Origin: Methylophilus medardensis
GTDB lineage: Bacteria; Pseudomonadota; Gammaproteobacteria; Burkholderiales; Methylophilaceae
Direction: 5' to 3' (one strand)
Length of the DNA: 64,000 bases
NCBI RefSeq assembly: GCF_006363915.1
Contig: NZ_CP040946.1
The position numbers and the translations under genes were made by a program. Of this stretch, positions 1-7,787 are shown in pieces. Position 1 is the first letter of the stretch. The number at the start of each line of letters is the position of its first letter. The notes beneath the pieces were generated by a model, which worked only from the letters and a program-made list of their open reading frames with translations, was not told the DNA's origin and made no database searches.

Positions 1-1362
1 TTAGGCTTGCACTTACATGTGTATCACCACGATCCTCTCAGTCTACTCAAACGTCTGCATGAGAAATTTCGCATCGCCGCGCTCTACAGCCACGAGGAGA
101 CGGGCAATGATGTGACGTTTCAGATCGATACGCAGATTCAGCGCTGGTGCATGGCGCAAAGCATTCCTTGGCATGAATGGCCGCAGCACGGGGTTGTCAG
201 GCGGTTGGCCGATCGTCGCCGCTGGCAGTCACAATGGGAGTTACGCATGCAACAAACGCCTATTGCAATCCCGCCAGTCAGTGCAGGTGAGCGCTTGCCG
301 CATCATGGGCTGGATCGCTTGCCCGTGGTTGCGGGGATCGATCAAGCTGGCCGACAACACGGCGGTATTGGGGTGGCTGACGCGGTGATGACTGACTTTT
401 TGCAACGTCGCGTGCAGCGTTATCAAAGTGGGCTCTCTAGCCCGCTCACAGCCCCGCAGGCCTGTAGCCGTTTATCTCCATATTTGGCTTGGGGTGCGCT
501 GAGTTTGCGTAGCTTGGTGCAGGCCAGTCGTGCCGCCTCGCAAGCGAACGAAGCCATGCATTGGCGACGTAATCTGCACCGCTTTGAAAGTCGTTTGCAC
601 TGGCACTGTCATTTTATGCAAAAACTCGAAAGTGAGCCGCGCATTGAGTTTGAGAGTTTTTATCCTGGTTTTGAGCAGTTGCAGCATCGCTTAACGGATG
701 CTACGCGCATGACAAGGTTACAGGCTTGGCAATCGGCGCAAACCGGGTGGCCGCTGGTAGATGCCTGTATGGCGATGCTTAATCAAACCGGGTGGTTGAA
801 TTTTCGCATGCGTGCCATGCTGATGAGCACCGCCAGTTATTTGTTGCGCTTGCCTTGGCGGCAAAGTGGGTCACATCTGGCACGCATGTTTCTTGATTAT
901 GAACCGGGTATACACTGGCCGCAGGTACAAATGCAATCTGGCACCACCGGGATTAATGCTTTGCGTATCTATCATCCAGTCAAGCAGGCATTGGCGCAAG
1001 ATCCGCTGGGGCAGTTTGTCCGGCAATGGATTCCAGCGCTGCGGCAGGTGCCAGACAGTTGGGTGCTAGAACCTTGGCGCATGCCACATGCGTTGCAGTT
1101 GCATTATGGTTGCGTCATCGACCGTGATTATCCCAGCCCGTTGGTCGATGTGGTCAGTGCCATGCAAGCGGCCAAGCAAGATTGGTTTGAGATTCGCAAG
1201 CAGATGCAAACCGCAGTGGTGCAGGATATTTTGCAACGCCACGCCTCCCGTCAATCGCGGCATTTTCCCAAGGTGGCGCGTAGCCACACCCGCCGCAAGT
1301 CAGCGCCTACCAGTGAAGCCACTGCGCTACCCCCGGTTACGCAACTTTCTTTGTTGTTTTAA
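1..1362 (+). CDS. Cryptochrome/DNA photolyase family protein, 5' end cut by window edge
   Basis: The reading frame is open from base 1, so the true start lies left of the window; 453 codons are visible. The sequence fits the photolyase/cryptochrome family: the N-terminal part resembles the end of the alpha/beta antenna domain (HVYHHDP, YSHEETGN, GVVRRL), and from about residue 150 the helical FAD-binding domain follows (SRLSPYLAWGALS, WRRNLHRFESRLHWHCHFMQ, TGWPLVDACMAML, FRMRAMLMS, LDYEPGIHWPQVQMQSG). Known members repair UV photoproducts or act as blue-light receptors; which one applies cannot be told from this part. The basic, low-complexity C-terminal tail is probably unstructured. No same-strand partner follows within 350 bases. 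Confidence 0.85.
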   Translation, partial: LGLHLHVYHHDPLSLLKRLHEKFRIAALYSHEETGNDVTFQIDTQIQRWCMAQSIPWHEWPQHGVVRRLADRRRWQSQWELRMQQTPIAIPPVSAGERLPHHGLDRLPVVAGIDQAGRQHGGIGVADAVMTDFLQRRVQRYQSGLSSPLTAPQACSRLSPYLAWGALSLRSLVQASRAASQANEAMHWRRNLHRFESRLHWHCHFMQKLESEPRIEFESFYPGFEQLQHRLTDATRMTRLQAWQSAQTGWPLVDACMAMLNQTGWLNFRMRAMLMSTASYLLRLPWRQSGSHLARMFLDYEPGIHWPQVQMQSGTTGINALRIYHPVKQALAQDPLGQFVRQWIPALRQVPDSWVLEPWRMPHALQLHYGCVIDRDYPSPLVDVVSAMQAAKQDWFEIRKQMQTAVVQDILQRHASRQSRHFPKVARSHTRRKSAPTSEATALPPVTQLSLLF

Positions 1363-1718
1363 TGGTTTGCATCGCTCTAGTTCAACGCGCTTAATGATTG
1401 TGCGATCGTTAAAAACCATGCACTTTTTTAGTGCATAACAGGCCTTTTCCGCTTGATGCCTACGATGAGCCCTGTGCTATAGGGCACCAGTGATCTGCCA
1501 ATGCATACCCGGCTTCCTGTATTTTTTCTGACATAACCCATTGATACTGCTTAATTTTTTATTTTAACCGCCGGTCTGTTCTGGTCGGGCGATTGCGGCT
1601 GTGCACAACATCTTCGCAGTTGGAATGCCTCTTGCTAAACCAATAGCAACAGGCTTTCCAACGTATTACTGGCAATTGGTGAATACCCCACATACGCAGT
1701 CGCAGATTGGAGCACGAA
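1363..1718. other. Gene-free spacer with a small hairpin
   Basis: No convincing gene in these 356 bases. The only clear structure is a perfect 7-bp inverted repeat ATGCACT/AGTGCAT (1418-1424 and 1430-1436) around a five-T loop. It lacks a 3' T-tract and is not a standard terminator. The protease promoter should lie here, but I see no strong -35/-10 pair. Confidence 0.4.
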
Positions 1719-2726
1719 ATGAGCAAAGTACTGATCGGATTATTGTTAAGCTGCTTGAGTGCCACCCTCTTGGCGGAGCCTGAGCAGGCATTGATTCAGG
1801 ATTTAAATAGCCGCGTGTTGCGAGTGCAGGTGGGCTTGAAAAATGGTCAATACGGCCTCGGCTCTGGCGTGGTGGTGGCAGAGAATCAAGTCGTGACCAA
1901 CTGCCACGTGGTTGCCAACGCCAGCAGTATCAGTGTGATGAGCGGCGGTGCCGCTTACCATGCGGTGGGGGTAAAGCCCGATTGGAAACATGATGTATGC
2001 ATGCTGCAAATGGAAGACTTGCCGCTGAAACCAGTCGCGATGAAGTCCAGCCGCGAGCTCAAATACGAACAAGCTGTGTTTAATATCGGTTACCCGAGTT
2101 TTGTGCCTGCGCCAGTCAGTGCCAGTGGCGTGGTCAAAGGCCTGTTTACCATGGATGACTCAGTGATTGTCCGCGCGACCAGTAGCTTTAGGCAAGGTGC
2201 CAGCGGTGGCGGCTTATTTGATGATACTGGCGCATTGGTTGGCCTGATCACCTTAAAAAGCCCGGGGAAAGATGCCTATTATTACTATATGTCGGTGGAT
2301 TGGATTCAAGCGCTGATTAACCAGCCAGCGGGTCCTATTGTGGTTAAAAGCGAGTTGCCGTTCTGGGGAAAGCCCGCTGCTGAATGGCCATACTTCATGA
2401 AGGTGGTTTACCCTTATCTGCACAAGGATTGGGCTGGGCTAAAAGTGATTGCTGAGCAATGGGCTAAGCAAGAGCCGCAAAATACAGAGGCTTGGTTTTA
2501 TTTAGCTGCGGCAGAATATGAAACCAAGGACTTCACAACGGCGGAACAACACCTGCATCGCGTCGTGAGCATGAACGATCAACATAGCCAAGCATTTTAC
2601 TATCTCGGTATGATTGCCGAAGCTAGCGGTAAACATGTTGAGGCGATGGCCAATGTGGATGCGTTGCAGCAACTAGACACCGAGGCGGCAGATGCGCTCA
2701 AGGTCGCGATGAAAAGCTTGCCTTAA
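1719..2726 (+). CDS. Secreted trypsin-like serine protease with C-terminal TPR region
   Basis: A 335-residue exported protein. ATG 1719 is chosen over an in-frame TTG at 1707 because GGAG (1709-1712) sits 6 bases upstream and the product then begins with a clean signal peptide (MSKVLIGLLLSCLSATLLA). The protease domain carries the chymotrypsin-fold triad: His63 in TNCHVV, Asp92 in HDVCML and Ser162 in GASGGGL. About residues 230-325 look like tetratricopeptide helices (WFYLAAAEYE, AFYYLGMIAEASG), suggesting partner binding. No PDZ domain is seen, unlike DegP/DegQ. It probably acts in the periplasm; the substrate is unknown. It is monocistronic, ending at the terminator at 2745. Confidence 0.8.
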   Translation: MSKVLIGLLLSCLSATLLAEPEQALIQDLNSRVLRVQVGLKNGQYGLGSGVVVAENQVVTNCHVVANASSISVMSGGAAYHAVGVKPDWKHDVCMLQMEDLPLKPVAMKSSRELKYEQAVFNIGYPSFVPAPVSASGVVKGLFTMDDSVIVRATSSFRQGASGGGLFDDTGALVGLITLKSPGKDAYYYYMSVDWIQALINQPAGPIVVKSELPFWGKPAAEWPYFMKVVYPYLHKDWAGLKVIAEQWAKQEPQNTEAWFYLAAAEYETKDFTTAEQHLHRVVSMNDQHSQAFYYLGMIAEASGKHVEAMANVDALQQLDTEAADALKVAMKSLP

Positions 2727-2744
2727 CCTCGCTGCGACAACACA

Positions 2745-2777
2745 CAAAAAAAGCGCCTGAATCGGCGCTTTTTTATT
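2745..2777. terminator. Bidirectional rho-independent terminator
   Basis: A-tract, GCGCC-TGAATC-GGCGC stem-loop, then a T-tract. It lies between the converging protease gene and the 49-residue gene and can serve both strands. Confidence 0.85.
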
Positions 2778-2799
2778 GGTCTAAAGAAACGCTGCGCGC

Positions 2800-2949
2800 T
2801 TATGCGACAGCCATGTCTAGCTCTTCCACATGATAGTAATGCTCATCATCCCACAGGGTAAAATCTTGGGCGGTATAGATCGCTTCCTGAAAGTGATGAA
2901 AGGTCGCAATACAATGGTTTTCTTCGTCCATTACTTGATACATTGTCAT
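2800..2949 (-). CDS. Small acidic hypothetical protein (49 aa)
   Basis: The start is ATG at 2949, preceded by AAAGGTG about 6 bases upstream; a longer in-frame version lacks such a site. The product (MTMYQVMDEENHCIATFHHF... ending VEELDMAVA) is acidic, rich in aromatic and His residues and has no membrane segment. I recognise no family. The wording resembles a small soluble fold with a repeated sheet-helix pattern, but that is only an impression. It has its own terminator and lies divergent from the riboswitch-controlled ahcY promoter. Confidence 0.55.
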   Translation of the reverse strand: MTMYQVMDEENHCIATFHHFQEAIYTAQDFTLWDDEHYYHVEELDMAVA

Positions 2950-3140
2950 AGATAGCACCTTTCTTGATTTGCGTTGTCTGTATGTTGCCGTGATGACATC
3001 ATGGCATAACGACATGACAGTAATTTTGCAGAGAAACAAGGCCTAACAGGGTTAATTTGAAGGATGGGCAGGGTGGTACGCAGAAGCGAAATTTGCGTAT
3101 GAATTTGCCCTTTGTTTCGCGCTTGTGCACTGTGATTTTT

Positions 3141-3168
3141 TTGTAAAATGTCGGGGTTAGCGTATAAT
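3141..3168 (+). promoter_or_regulatory. Probable sigma-70 promoter of ahcY
   Basis: TTGTAA (3141-3146), 16-bp spacer, perfect TATAAT (3163-3168). Predicted transcription start about 3175, just ahead of the riboswitch P1 stem at 3178. Confidence 0.75.
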
Positions 3169-3177
3169 CCGCAACTT

Positions 3178-3251
3178 CTGAGGAACGCTGCGAGGGTCAT
3201 CTGACTCCCAGGCTCAGAGCATTTGCTGAAAAGCATCTAAACGGCGTTCAC
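3178..3251 (+). promoter_or_regulatory. SAH riboswitch upstream of ahcY
   Basis: The sequence matches the SAH riboswitch architecture. P1 pairs CTGAG (3178-3182) with CTCAG (3213-3217). P2 is the hairpin at about 3194-3207. The conserved cores read GGAACGCTGCGA and CCAGGCTCAG. The pseudoknot pairs GAACGC (3183-3188) with GCGTTC (3244-3249), followed by AC. The family binds S-adenosylhomocysteine and raises expression of SAH-recycling genes. Downstream, GTGAAC (3279-3284) can pair with GTTCAC (3246-3251), which would compete with the pseudoknot and is the likely expression platform (inference). Confidence 0.93.
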
Positions 3252-3349
3252 TTTTCACTGTGCGAGCACGGAAAAAAGGTGAACAGACGTATCCACCGGT
3301 TCTTATCGAACTTTTCCTGCTCAGTTTTCATTTTTTTAAGGATTGAAAC

Positions 3350-4759
3350 ATGAATACTGTAGCTGATATCAAAGATTACATTGTGGCTGACATGGCCTTA
3401 GCTGGCTGGGGTCGCAAAGAAATCGCGATTGCTGAAACTGAAATGCCTGGTTTGATGGCGATTCGCGAAGAATATGCGGCGCAACAACCGCTTAAAGGCG
3501 CGCGTATTACCGGCTCCTTGCATATGACTATCCAAACCGCCGTGTTGATCGAAACACTGAAGGATTTGGGTGCAGAAGTGCGTTGGGCTTCCTGTAATAT
3601 TTTCTCTACACAGGATCACGCGGCAGCTGCCATTGCTGCGACTGGCACGGCGGTATTTGCCGTGAAAGGCGAAACCCTGGAAGAGTATTGGGATTATACC
3701 CACCGCATCTTTGAATGGATGGACGGTGGCTATTCCAACATGATTCTTGACGATGGTGGCGATGCGACCTTGCTGTTGCATTTGGGCAGCCGCGCTGAGA
3801 AAGATTTGTCAGTCTTAGCCAACCCAGGTTCTGAGGAAGAAACCTGTTTGTTCAACGCGATCAAGGCCAAATTGATCACGGATCCAACTTGGTACTCGGT
3901 ACGTTTGGCTGCGATTAAAGGCGTGACCGAAGAGACGACCACCGGCGTGCATAGACTGTATCAAATGCACAAAGAAGGTAAATTGGCTTTCCCTGCCATT
4001 AACGTAAACGATTCTGTGACCAAGTCCAAGTTTGATAACTTGTATGGTTGCCGTGAATCATTGGTTGACGGCATCAAGCGTGCAACCGATGTGATGATTG
4101 CAGGTAAGATCGCAGTCGTTGCCGGTTACGGTGACGTGGGTAAAGGCTCTGCGCAAGCGTTACGCGCTTTGTCAGCACAAGTTTGGGTGACAGAAATTGA
4201 TCCGATTTGTGCACTGCAAGCGGCGATGGAAGGCTATCGCGTCGTCACCATGGATTATGCGGCCGAACACGCTGACATTTTTGTGACGGCGACGGGTAAT
4301 TATCACGTCATCACGCACGACCATATGGCCAAAATGAAAGACCAAGCCATTGTTTGTAACATTGGGCACTTTGACAACGAGATTGACGTGGCTGGCATTG
4401 AAAAATACCAGTGGGAAGAAATCAAGCCACAAGTGGATCACGTGATTTTCCCGGATGGCAAACGCATCATTCTGTTGGCACAAGGTCGCTTGGTGAACTT
4501 GGGTTGCGGCACGGGTCACCCGAGCTATGTCATGAGCTCCAGTTTCGCCAATCAAACCATCGCGCAAATCGAGTTGTTCACGCAAACCGACAAGTATCCA
4601 GTAGGCGTTTACACATTGCCTAAACATTTGGATGAAAAAGTGGCGGTCCTGCAATTGAAAAAACTCAACGCGCAATTGACCACATTGACAGACGAACAAG
4701 CGGCTTACATTGGCGTAAACAAAAACGGCCCTTACAAGCCTGAGCAATACCGTTACTAA
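3350..4759 (+). CDS. ahcY: Adenosylhomocysteinase (SAH hydrolase)
   Basis: Converts S-adenosylhomocysteine reversibly to adenosine and homocysteine, relieving product inhibition of methyltransferases. The 469-residue length is standard. Visible landmarks are the substrate motif GSLHMTIQTAVLIETL, the NVNDSVTKSKFDN region, the NAD-binding Rossmann loop GYGDVGKGSA near residue 265, GRLVNLGCGTGHPSYVMS, and a C-terminus ending YKPEQYRY as typical of the family. ATG 3350 has AAGGA 7 bases upstream. It is controlled by the SAH riboswitch. A cytoplasmic NAD-containing tetramer is the known form. Confidence 0.97.
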   Translation: MNTVADIKDYIVADMALAGWGRKEIAIAETEMPGLMAIREEYAAQQPLKGARITGSLHMTIQTAVLIETLKDLGAEVRWASCNIFSTQDHAAAAIAATGTAVFAVKGETLEEYWDYTHRIFEWMDGGYSNMILDDGGDATLLLHLGSRAEKDLSVLANPGSEEETCLFNAIKAKLITDPTWYSVRLAAIKGVTEETTTGVHRLYQMHKEGKLAFPAINVNDSVTKSKFDNLYGCRESLVDGIKRATDVMIAGKIAVVAGYGDVGKGSAQALRALSAQVWVTEIDPICALQAAMEGYRVVTMDYAAEHADIFVTATGNYHVITHDHMAKMKDQAIVCNIGHFDNEIDVAGIEKYQWEEIKPQVDHVIFPDGKRIILLAQGRLVNLGCGTGHPSYVMSSSFANQTIAQIELFTQTDKYPVGVYTLPKHLDEKVAVLQLKKLNAQLTTLTDEQAAYIGVNKNGPYKPEQYRY

Positions 4760-4784
4760 GTAACACAGCACTGAGTCAATACGC

Positions 4785-4821
4785 CCGAAACCCGCGTCAG
4801 ATGTTCTGGCGCGGGTTTCGG
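4785..4821 (+). terminator. Strong hairpin after ahcY, no T-tract
   Basis: A perfect 12-bp stem (4785-4796 with 4810-4821) closed by a 13-base loop, 25 bases after the ahcY stop. No run of T follows, so it may be a weak terminator or an mRNA-stabilising or processing hairpin ahead of the next gene. Confidence 0.6.
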
Positions 4822-4856
4822 TGTACACTCTGCCCAATGCATATTGGGAGCATGTC

Positions 4857-5207
4857 ATGTTGAGATTACTGGTGGTATGGGTATTGAATGCCCTTGCGTT
4901 GATGGCTGTGGCTTATCTGGTGCCAGGTATTCATATTGCAAACTTCACTGCGGCATTATTGGCGGCAGTGGTGATTGGGTTTGCCAATGTGTTGGTTAAG
5001 CCGATATTAGTGATTTTAACGTTGCCGATCACCTTGCTGACGCTGGGTCTATTTTTGTTGGTGATCAACGGCTTGCTGTTCTGGTTTGTCGGACATTTAT
5101 TACAAGGATTCTCAGTCAACAGTGTGCTGCACGGTGTCATTGGTGCACTGGTGTATAGCGTGATTTCATGGCTATTGAGCGCGATTGTGCTGAATGAAAA
5201 AGAATGA
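4857..5207 (+). CDS. Phage-holin-like (PF04020-type) small membrane protein
   Basis: A 116-residue integral membrane protein with four predicted transmembrane helices (about residues 3-25, 28-50, 55-78, 88-110) and the motif FANVLVKPILVILTLPITLLTLGLF typical of the phage_holin_4_2 family in shorter form (FANVLVKP, LPITLLTLGLF). ATG 4857 follows GGGAG by 6 bases. Despite the family name, cellular members are not known to lyse cells; function is unknown. It lies between ahcY and metF on the same strand, probably sharing transcript with one or both. Confidence 0.85.
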   Translation: MLRLLVVWVLNALALMAVAYLVPGIHIANFTAALLAAVVIGFANVLVKPILVILTLPITLLTLGLFLLVINGLLFWFVGHLLQGFSVNSVLHGVIGALVYSVISWLLSAIVLNEKE

Positions 5208-5249
5208 CCGTCATGGCTTGATTGCATGACATAGATAAAGACTAAACAA

Positions 5250-6077
5250 GTGAATCATAAAACCTCTTACAGTTTTGAGTTCTTTCCGCCCAAGACCGCG
5301 GAAGGCATGGCGAACCTACGCCAGGTGCGTCAAGAGTTGGCTGCGTTCTCCCCTGAATTTTTCTCGGTAACGTTTGGCGCCGGCGGTTCTACGCGCGATC
5401 GCACCATGGATACTGTGTTTGAAATTCAGGCCGAAGGCCATGGCGCTGCGCCACACATTTCTTGTATTTCTTCGAGCAAAGAAGAAATTCGTGCGCTTTT
5501 GCAGGCCTATCAAGCCAAAGGCATTCGTCGTCTGGTCACTTTGCGGGGCGATATTCCGTCTGGTGAGGTCAGTGCTGGTGACTTTAAATACGCCAATGAG
5601 TTGGTTAGCTTTATCCGTGCCGAAACGGGAGACTGGTTTCATCTCGAGGTCGCGGCCTATCCCGAGTTTCACCCGGAGGCAGGCTCCGCCCAAAAAGATC
5701 TCGACAATTTTAAACGTAAAATCGATGCAGGGGCTGACTCTGCGATTACGCAGTATTTTTACAACGTAGATGCGTATTTTAGATTTTTGGATGCCGCACA
5801 AAAACTCGGTGTGACTGCGCCGATTATTCCGGGCATCATGCCGATTTACAATTACACGCAGTTGGCGCGATTTTCAAATGTGTGTGGTGCTGAGATTCCA
5901 CGTTGGTTGCGCATGCGGTTGGAAGCCTATGGCGATGATTTGGCGTCTTTACGTGGTTTTGGGGCCGATGTGGTCACCGAAATTTGTGCCAAGTTGATTG
6001 CAGCCGGGGTCGATAAAATGCACTTTTACACCCTGAATCAAGCGGGCATCATCGGACAGATTATTCGGCAGCTGTAG
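5250..6077 (+). CDS. metF: Methylenetetrahydrofolate reductase
   Basis: Reduces 5,10-methylene-tetrahydrofolate to 5-methyl-tetrahydrofolate using FAD, feeding methionine synthesis. The 275-residue size is normal for bacterial MetF. Landmarks are FEFFPPKT at the N-terminus, VTFGAGGSTRDRT with substrate and flavin contacts, PHISC, LRGD, AAYPEFHPEA, and QYFYN near residue 165, all in family order. The start is GTG 5250; no ATG or strong ribosome site is available. It sits 42 bases after the holin-like gene in the methyl-cycle block and ends at a terminator. Confidence 0.95.
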   Translation: MNHKTSYSFEFFPPKTAEGMANLRQVRQELAAFSPEFFSVTFGAGGSTRDRTMDTVFEIQAEGHGAAPHISCISSSKEEIRALLQAYQAKGIRRLVTLRGDIPSGEVSAGDFKYANELVSFIRAETGDWFHLEVAAYPEFHPEAGSAQKDLDNFKRKIDAGADSAITQYFYNVDAYFRFLDAAQKLGVTAPIIPGIMPIYNYTQLARFSNVCGAEIPRWLRMRLEAYGDDLASLRGFGADVVTEICAKLIAAGVDKMHFYTLNQAGIIGQIIRQL

Positions 6078-6085
6078 CTTTCATT

Positions 6086-6122
6086 CAAAAAAGCGCGACC
6101 CATTTTAGGTCGCGTTTTTTTT
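6086..6122. terminator. Bidirectional terminator between metF and smg
   Basis: A-tract, GCGCGACC-CATTTTA-GGTCGCG stem-loop and a run of eight or more T. It can serve the converging smg operon too. Confidence 0.9.
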
Positions 6123-6129
6123 GGTCTAT

Positions 6130-6597
6130 TTACTGTAATGAGAGCCCTTGCGGGTTAAATAAGGCATCTTCCACAAACAAGTAATCTTGTTTGCGCGCTT
6201 CATCCCACAACACCATCATGGTAATCCAGCGGATATCTTCCATGCTGAGCGTTTCTTGTGGCAATACCATGGCGCGATCGACAATCAAATCGCGCTCATA
6301 CGCAGTGATGATGTCGCTACGTTGCAACAATGACAGAAAATTTAAACTCTCATCGTTGATTTTACTGCGTTCAATATCGCAAAAAATGCGGATTGCGGCC
6401 GGGTCATGCAGATATTGCGCATGTTGCACCGAGCGGCGCAGGTCTTTGACCCAGTCGACGGCGTGCAAAATGTCCTGATGGTTAAATCCTGCTTGTGATA
6501 ATTCGTAGGCCATGATGGTTTCGTCGGTTTCTTTTAACTCAAACGCATCATGTTTATCCCAGTAATTTTGATAAATAAATATCAATACTTCTAACAT
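6130..6597 (-). CDS. smg: Smg family protein (DUF494)
   Basis: 155 residues starting MLEVLIFIYQNYW, which is the conserved opening of the Smg/DUF494 family; GGAGA lies upstream of ATG 6597. Further family-like features are the acidic helical middle and the C-terminal RWITMMVLWDEARKQDYLFVED in pieces such as MVLWDEA. The family is cytoplasmic and its biochemical role is unknown; it is nearly always linked to dprA, as here. It is last in the LysM-dprA-smg operon, 62 bases after dprA. Confidence 0.9.
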   Translation of the reverse strand: MLEVLIFIYQNYWDKHDAFELKETDETIMAYELSQAGFNHQDILHAVDWVKDLRRSVQHAQYLHDPAAIRIFCDIERSKINDESLNFLSLLQRSDIITAYERDLIVDRAMVLPQETLSMEDIRWITMMVLWDEARKQDYLFVEDALFNPQGLSLQ

Positions 6598-6659
6598 GCA
6601 TAGTCTCCTCAAACGCGCAGTAGTATAAGTAGCGCTGTTGGGGTGAGTCTAAGCCAAGT

Positions 6660-7787
6660 TCACACCAGTCGTTGGAATTGACCGTTGGCGAGATGGCTGA
6701 CGACACCTTCTAATTCAAGTAACGTAAGCATGGTGGAAACTTGCTCTGGCGTCAACCCCGCACGGGCTGCGATCTGCTCTGCAAACAAGGGGTCAAATCC
6801 CATGCAGACCAAGACAGGGCTTGCTTCGGCAGGTAAGCTGGTCCAATCGGGTGATGGCCCATTCGGGCTAATCGAAAATGACTGATTTGGCAGGCGAATA
6901 TGCGCGAGCTCACTCACAATGTCTTCGGTGGATTCGACCAGCTTCGCGCCTTGCTTGATTAAAGCGTTGCAGCCTTTGGCGAGTGGTGAGTGAATCGAGC
7001 CAGGAATCGCAAACACATCACGCCCTTGTTCGATCGCCAGCCTTGCAGTAATGAGTGAGCCGCTGTCGATATTGGCTTCCACTACCAGACAGCCCTCAGA
7101 CAGCCCGCTGATAATGCGATTGCGTCGAGGAAAGTGGTGCGCGAGTGAGGGGGTACCCAGCGGGTATTCAGAAAGAATTAATCCGTATTGGGCAATGTGA
7201 TGTGCCAGTGTCTTGTGCTTGGCCGGGTAGACAATATCCAGCCCAGTGCCGACCACTGCGATGGTCGCACCATCGGCTTTGAGTGCGCCTCGGTGGGCGG
7301 CACCGTCAATGCCAAGGGCCAGACCACTGACCACTGCAAACCCTGCATGACACAAACTGTCAGCAAAGTTTTCGGCTGTCGCCTCGCCTTGAGGGGTGGC
7401 ATGACGACTGCCAACCATGGCGATGGCCGGACGTTTGAGCGTTTGTAAATTGCCTTTCGCGTATAACACAGGCGGCGGCTGGTCTGTTTCGAGCAGGCGC
7501 GGTGGGTAGTAAGGGTCTGCCAGTGTCAGTAGGTGATTATCCGTTTGCGCAAGCCAATCGAGCGTATGCGGGATGTGCGGGTCCTCCATGGCGCGCTGGA
7601 TGCCATCTGCGACGTCTTTTCCCACCAGCTCACGCAAGGCCGAGTAGGGCGCTGCCAATACGGCTTCTGGCGTTTTAAAGTGCAGGAGTAACTGACAATA
7701 AGTGACGCTGCCCAGCCCCTTGACCAGACTGAGTGCAATCCAAGGCGCGTTGAATTCAGGCGCGGCGGTCACGATGGCGCTGGTCAA
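6660..7787 (-). CDS. dprA: DNA-processing protein DprA
   Basis: Loads RecA on incoming single-stranded DNA during natural transformation. The 375-residue protein has an N-terminal SAM-like helical region (WIALSLVKGLGSVTYCQLL), the central Rossmann fold (MVGSRHATPQGE, VVSGLALGIDGAAHRGAL, FPRRNRIISGLS, VVEANIDSGSLITA) and a C-terminal winged-helix segment (LTPEQVSTMLTLLELEGVV). The start is TTG 7787, directly abutting the TGA of the upstream LysM gene in the same frame; GTG 7772 is an alternative. Translation is presumably coupled to the LysM gene. Confidence 0.93.
   Translation of the reverse strand: MTSAIVTAAPEFNAPWIALSLVKGLGSVTYCQLLLHFKTPEAVLAAPYSALRELVGKDVADGIQRAMEDPHIPHTLDWLAQTDNHLLTLADPYYPPRLLETDQPPPVLYAKGNLQTLKRPAIAMVGSRHATPQGEATAENFADSLCHAGFAVVSGLALGIDGAAHRGALKADGATIAVVGTGLDIVYPAKHKTLAHHIAQYGLILSEYPLGTPSLAHHFPRRNRIISGLSEGCLVVEANIDSGSLITARLAIEQGRDVFAIPGSIHSPLAKGCNALIKQGAKLVESTEDIVSELAHIRLPNQSFSISPNGPSPDWTSLPAEASPVLVCMGFDPLFAEQIAARAGLTPEQVSTMLTLLELEGVVSHLANGQFQRLV

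Noticed and set aside
2946..3236. A 96-codon minus-strand frame over the riboswitch and ahcY promoter
   Set aside because: The conserved RNA structure explains the sequence and the peptide looks random.
4172..4858. A 228-codon open frame antisense to ahcY
   Set aside because: It lies wholly over a well-conserved gene, lacks a ribosome site and matches no family; a codon-bias shadow.
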